Positions 61,891-64,000 of a DNA stretch of 64,000 nucleotides are shown in pieces; positions within the stretch are counted from its first letter, which is position 1; every line of letters begins with the position of its first letter. This stretch comes from Hemibagrus wyckioides (taxonomy: Eukaryota; Chordata; Actinopteri; Siluriformes; Bagridae): positions 14,346,901 to 14,410,900 of the forward strand of contig NC_080716.1 in NCBI RefSeq assembly GCF_019097595.1, given 5' to 3'. A program made the translations under genes and the position numbers. The notes beneath the pieces were generated by a model. It was not told the origin of the DNA. It did not search any database and saw only the letters and a list, made by a program, of their open reading frames with translations.

Positions 61891-64000
61891 CTGCTCAGAT
61901 CTGAATTTTCTAGTTCTGATTCTCTGGATAGCCCTGACCTGGACTTCCACCCTTTGCATCACAGTAAGTTACAATCCACAGAAACTATTTTGTATATTTC
62001 ACTGGCGAGCGAAATGTTGATGTTAAAATAACAATATGAGCACAAAAAATACACTGAAGCATAATAAAATAATAGTTTTAAGTTTAAAAAGTGTATAAAA
62101 GTGTACTTTATTCTTTCTTCGTTCTTTATTTGCACCATGTAAAGGTTTATTATAAAGTTAAAAGCTATAACAGCGTTATGTACATACAGCCTAACATTAG
62201 TCAGATATGAACAGAGCTCAGCAAGTAGGAAATATTATTTTTAAATGTTTATACTGAATGATTGTAGAGTTTTGAGATGCTGTGTTTAAGCAGGGAAGAC
62301 ATTTCCCTTACAGAGACAACTGGATTATTACAAAATAGCTGAAAATACATTGAATTTACTTTCTGATTCATTTTTCTATTTAGACTGTAATATTAACTCC
62401 AGATGCTCATATTCATCACACTGTACTCAGTGACATGTGTAATAATGACACGGTCATATAATCGCTATCGACAAACATCTCATTTGTGAGACGACAGGAA
62501 CATGAGACTCTTTCATTCTTATTTTTATTGAACTGAATTATTGTGTGTGTAACAGATGAGTTTGATTCCCGGTACACTATGGGAGAGATGCTGGGGAGAG
62601 AAGGCTTCGGCTCTGTCTACACTGGAGTCTAAGGCAGATGGGAAAAAGGTAATAGGTCTACTGTTATTGTAAAACAAACAAACAAAAACAAAACAATATA
62701 TTATTTCAAAATAATAAAATTTTTCAGGATTTACATACTAATTGATAATTTAACTACAATCCACACCAGTGATGTAGAATTCACCTTCGAAACTGGTGGA
62801 AGTACAAAAACTGAAAATAAAACATTTTCTGCTGTATGGAGGTGGTTCTCCTCTCCAAACATTTTAGCTGTGAATCATTCCAGTCTCTTAGAAATGAGAA
62901 AACACTGCAGCACATGATATCTTTGTAGAGGCAACATCAAATTCCACACAACAGTTTCCGTCGATTTATACACATGAACAAATGTAGTGTATAATGTCAA
63001 TGTAGAAATGATACTCATTAGTAAAATGAGGAATTGTTTAAGTGATTCATTCTGCTTTGTCCATGTGAACAGGTTGCTATTAAATGTGTGTCCAAAGATC
63101 TCGTCGATGAATTCATCACCATCGTAAGTAAACTTTTAAGATCCTACAGAGAAGCAATAAGGTGCAAATTGCAGTCGTGTTATAGAGATCTAGACCAGAA
63201 TGATACATCCCTTTACTACAATCAACACAAACAACTCACCTCTTAATCTTTCAAATTCCAATTTTATTACTAATTATTCATAATAGATATCAGAGGATCT
63301 AAAGTCAGTGCCATTTCAGTTCTTCTCCACTGAACCACCTCTGAATATCATGATTTAGACGTATTCACTTCAAACCCATGCTAACCATGTGTGTTTGTAA
63401 TTTTAGCCTGGAGAGACAGAAAGCCTGCCTCTGGAGGTGGCATTAATGGAGATGGTGTCCAGGCCTACTCACTGTGACAACGTGGTGGAGCTGTTGGAGT
63501 GGTTTGAGACGTCCCTTTTCTTCATCATGCTGCTGGATCAACCTGACCCCTGCATGGACCTGTCCCAATTCAAGTGACTTAACAACCGCCGGTTGCCTGA
63601 ATCGGTGGCAGGTGGTTCAGGCCGCTCATCACTGCAGCGATCGCGGCGTTCTTTACCGCGATACTGTATCAAGTCTGCAAATATTCTGATTAATCTGGAT
63701 GCGTTGGAGGTAAAATTGATCGACTTCGGCTGCTGTGATTTGTTAACGGACTAGCCCTACACGAGCTATGCAGGTCAGTACAGAATGTATATATGGGACA
63801 CAGTGAAATAGAGAATGCAGTGCAGCATTGTGACAGTTTCTTTTTCTCTTGCTTTTCACTCAGGCACTATATATTACTGGCCTCCTGGAGGCTACTGGAC
63901 AGAAAATATTTTGGCGTTCCTGCTACCGTCTGGAGTCTGGGTGTGGTCCTGTTTGACCTGGTGTGCGGAACCCTGCCCTTTGCTAGTGATGAGGAGATTA
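61825..64000 (+). pseudogene. PIM-type serine/threonine kinase pseudogene (3'-partial)
   Basis: PIM kinases are constitutively active Ser/Thr kinases and are greatly expanded in fish. Exons: 61825-61963 (RSEFSSSDSLDSPDLDFHPL, N-terminal), 62556-62648 (NEFDSRYTMGEMLGREGFGS then VYTG, glycine loop), 63073-63123 (VAIKCVSKDLVDEFITI with the VAIK lysine), 63407-63773 (PGETESLPLEVALMEMVSRP ... [10 protein letters not shown] with DFG) and 63864 onward ([20 protein letters not shown]). All junction phases fit. Lesions: TAG 61888; two bases lost before TAA 62630; TGA 63575; a frame loss near 63610; a 5-nt insertion at 63663-63667 inside the catalytic-loop segment, where HRD is also YRD; TAG 63752; a frameshift near 63905. 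The ppargc1a exons are clean, so poor sequence quality is an unlikely cause. The gene continues past the window end. Confidence 0.85.

Noticed and set aside
62608..62648. Rescue of the kinase by an early donor GGA|GTCTAAG
   Set aside because: It would skip the stop at 62630 but the site is poor, and the later stops and insertions in the kinase remain.

Overview
The window is vertebrate nuclear DNA, almost certainly from a ray-finned (teleost) fish. It has GT-AG introns, AT-rich intergenic DNA full of microsatellites, and several interspersed repeats common in teleost genomes. Some repeats, such as the one ending in a gene-conversion-like 'TTAACCACTAAGCTACCAC' block, would fit an otophysan fish (catfish or characin group), but I cannot fix the species.

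Region 1 (1 to about 17.57 kb, + strand) is most of ppargc1a, the gene for the transcriptional coactivator PGC-1alpha. Eleven coding exons, equivalent to mammalian exons 3 to 13, can be placed with matching splice phases and one continuous frame to a stop at 14802-14804. Exons 1 and 2 lie upstream of the window. The protein shows the LKKLL and LLKYL nuclear-receptor boxes, the TPESP and TPPTTPP block, the DHDY HCF-1-binding motif, an RS-rich stretch, the RRM (RNP2 VLYVGRL, RNP1 FGFITYRY) and the C-terminal tail. Exon 5 is the striking part. It is 1,186 nt long, and an internal donor at 3032 has exactly the same phase as the distal donor at 3872. The gene can therefore make a short form resembling the mammalian protein and a long form with 280 extra in-frame codons. 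A long 3' UTR follows, with polyadenylation signals at 16.18-16.27 kb and 17.54 kb.

Region 2 (about 17.6 to 58.1 kb) is a gene desert. I see no convincing protein-coding gene in it. It holds fragments of at least four interspersed repeat families, one palindromic MITE-like element, many microsatellites, and several stretches whose texture (dense homeodomain- or octamer-like words, no repeat character) makes them candidate conserved regulatory elements.

Region 3 (58.2 to 59.2 kb, - strand) holds a compact three-exon gene of the fish CCDC106-like family. My splice model gives an intact 182-residue protein.

Region 4 (about 61.4 to 64.0 kb, + strand) holds a broken gene. Exons resembling the C-terminal half of the SEC16 central (ACE1) domain run into exons of a PIM-type serine/threonine kinase. 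Stops and indels interrupt the kinase, so it is a pseudogene, and it runs off the right edge of the window. The in-phase junction of the two parts suggests an unusual SEC16-PIM chimera in the ancestor.
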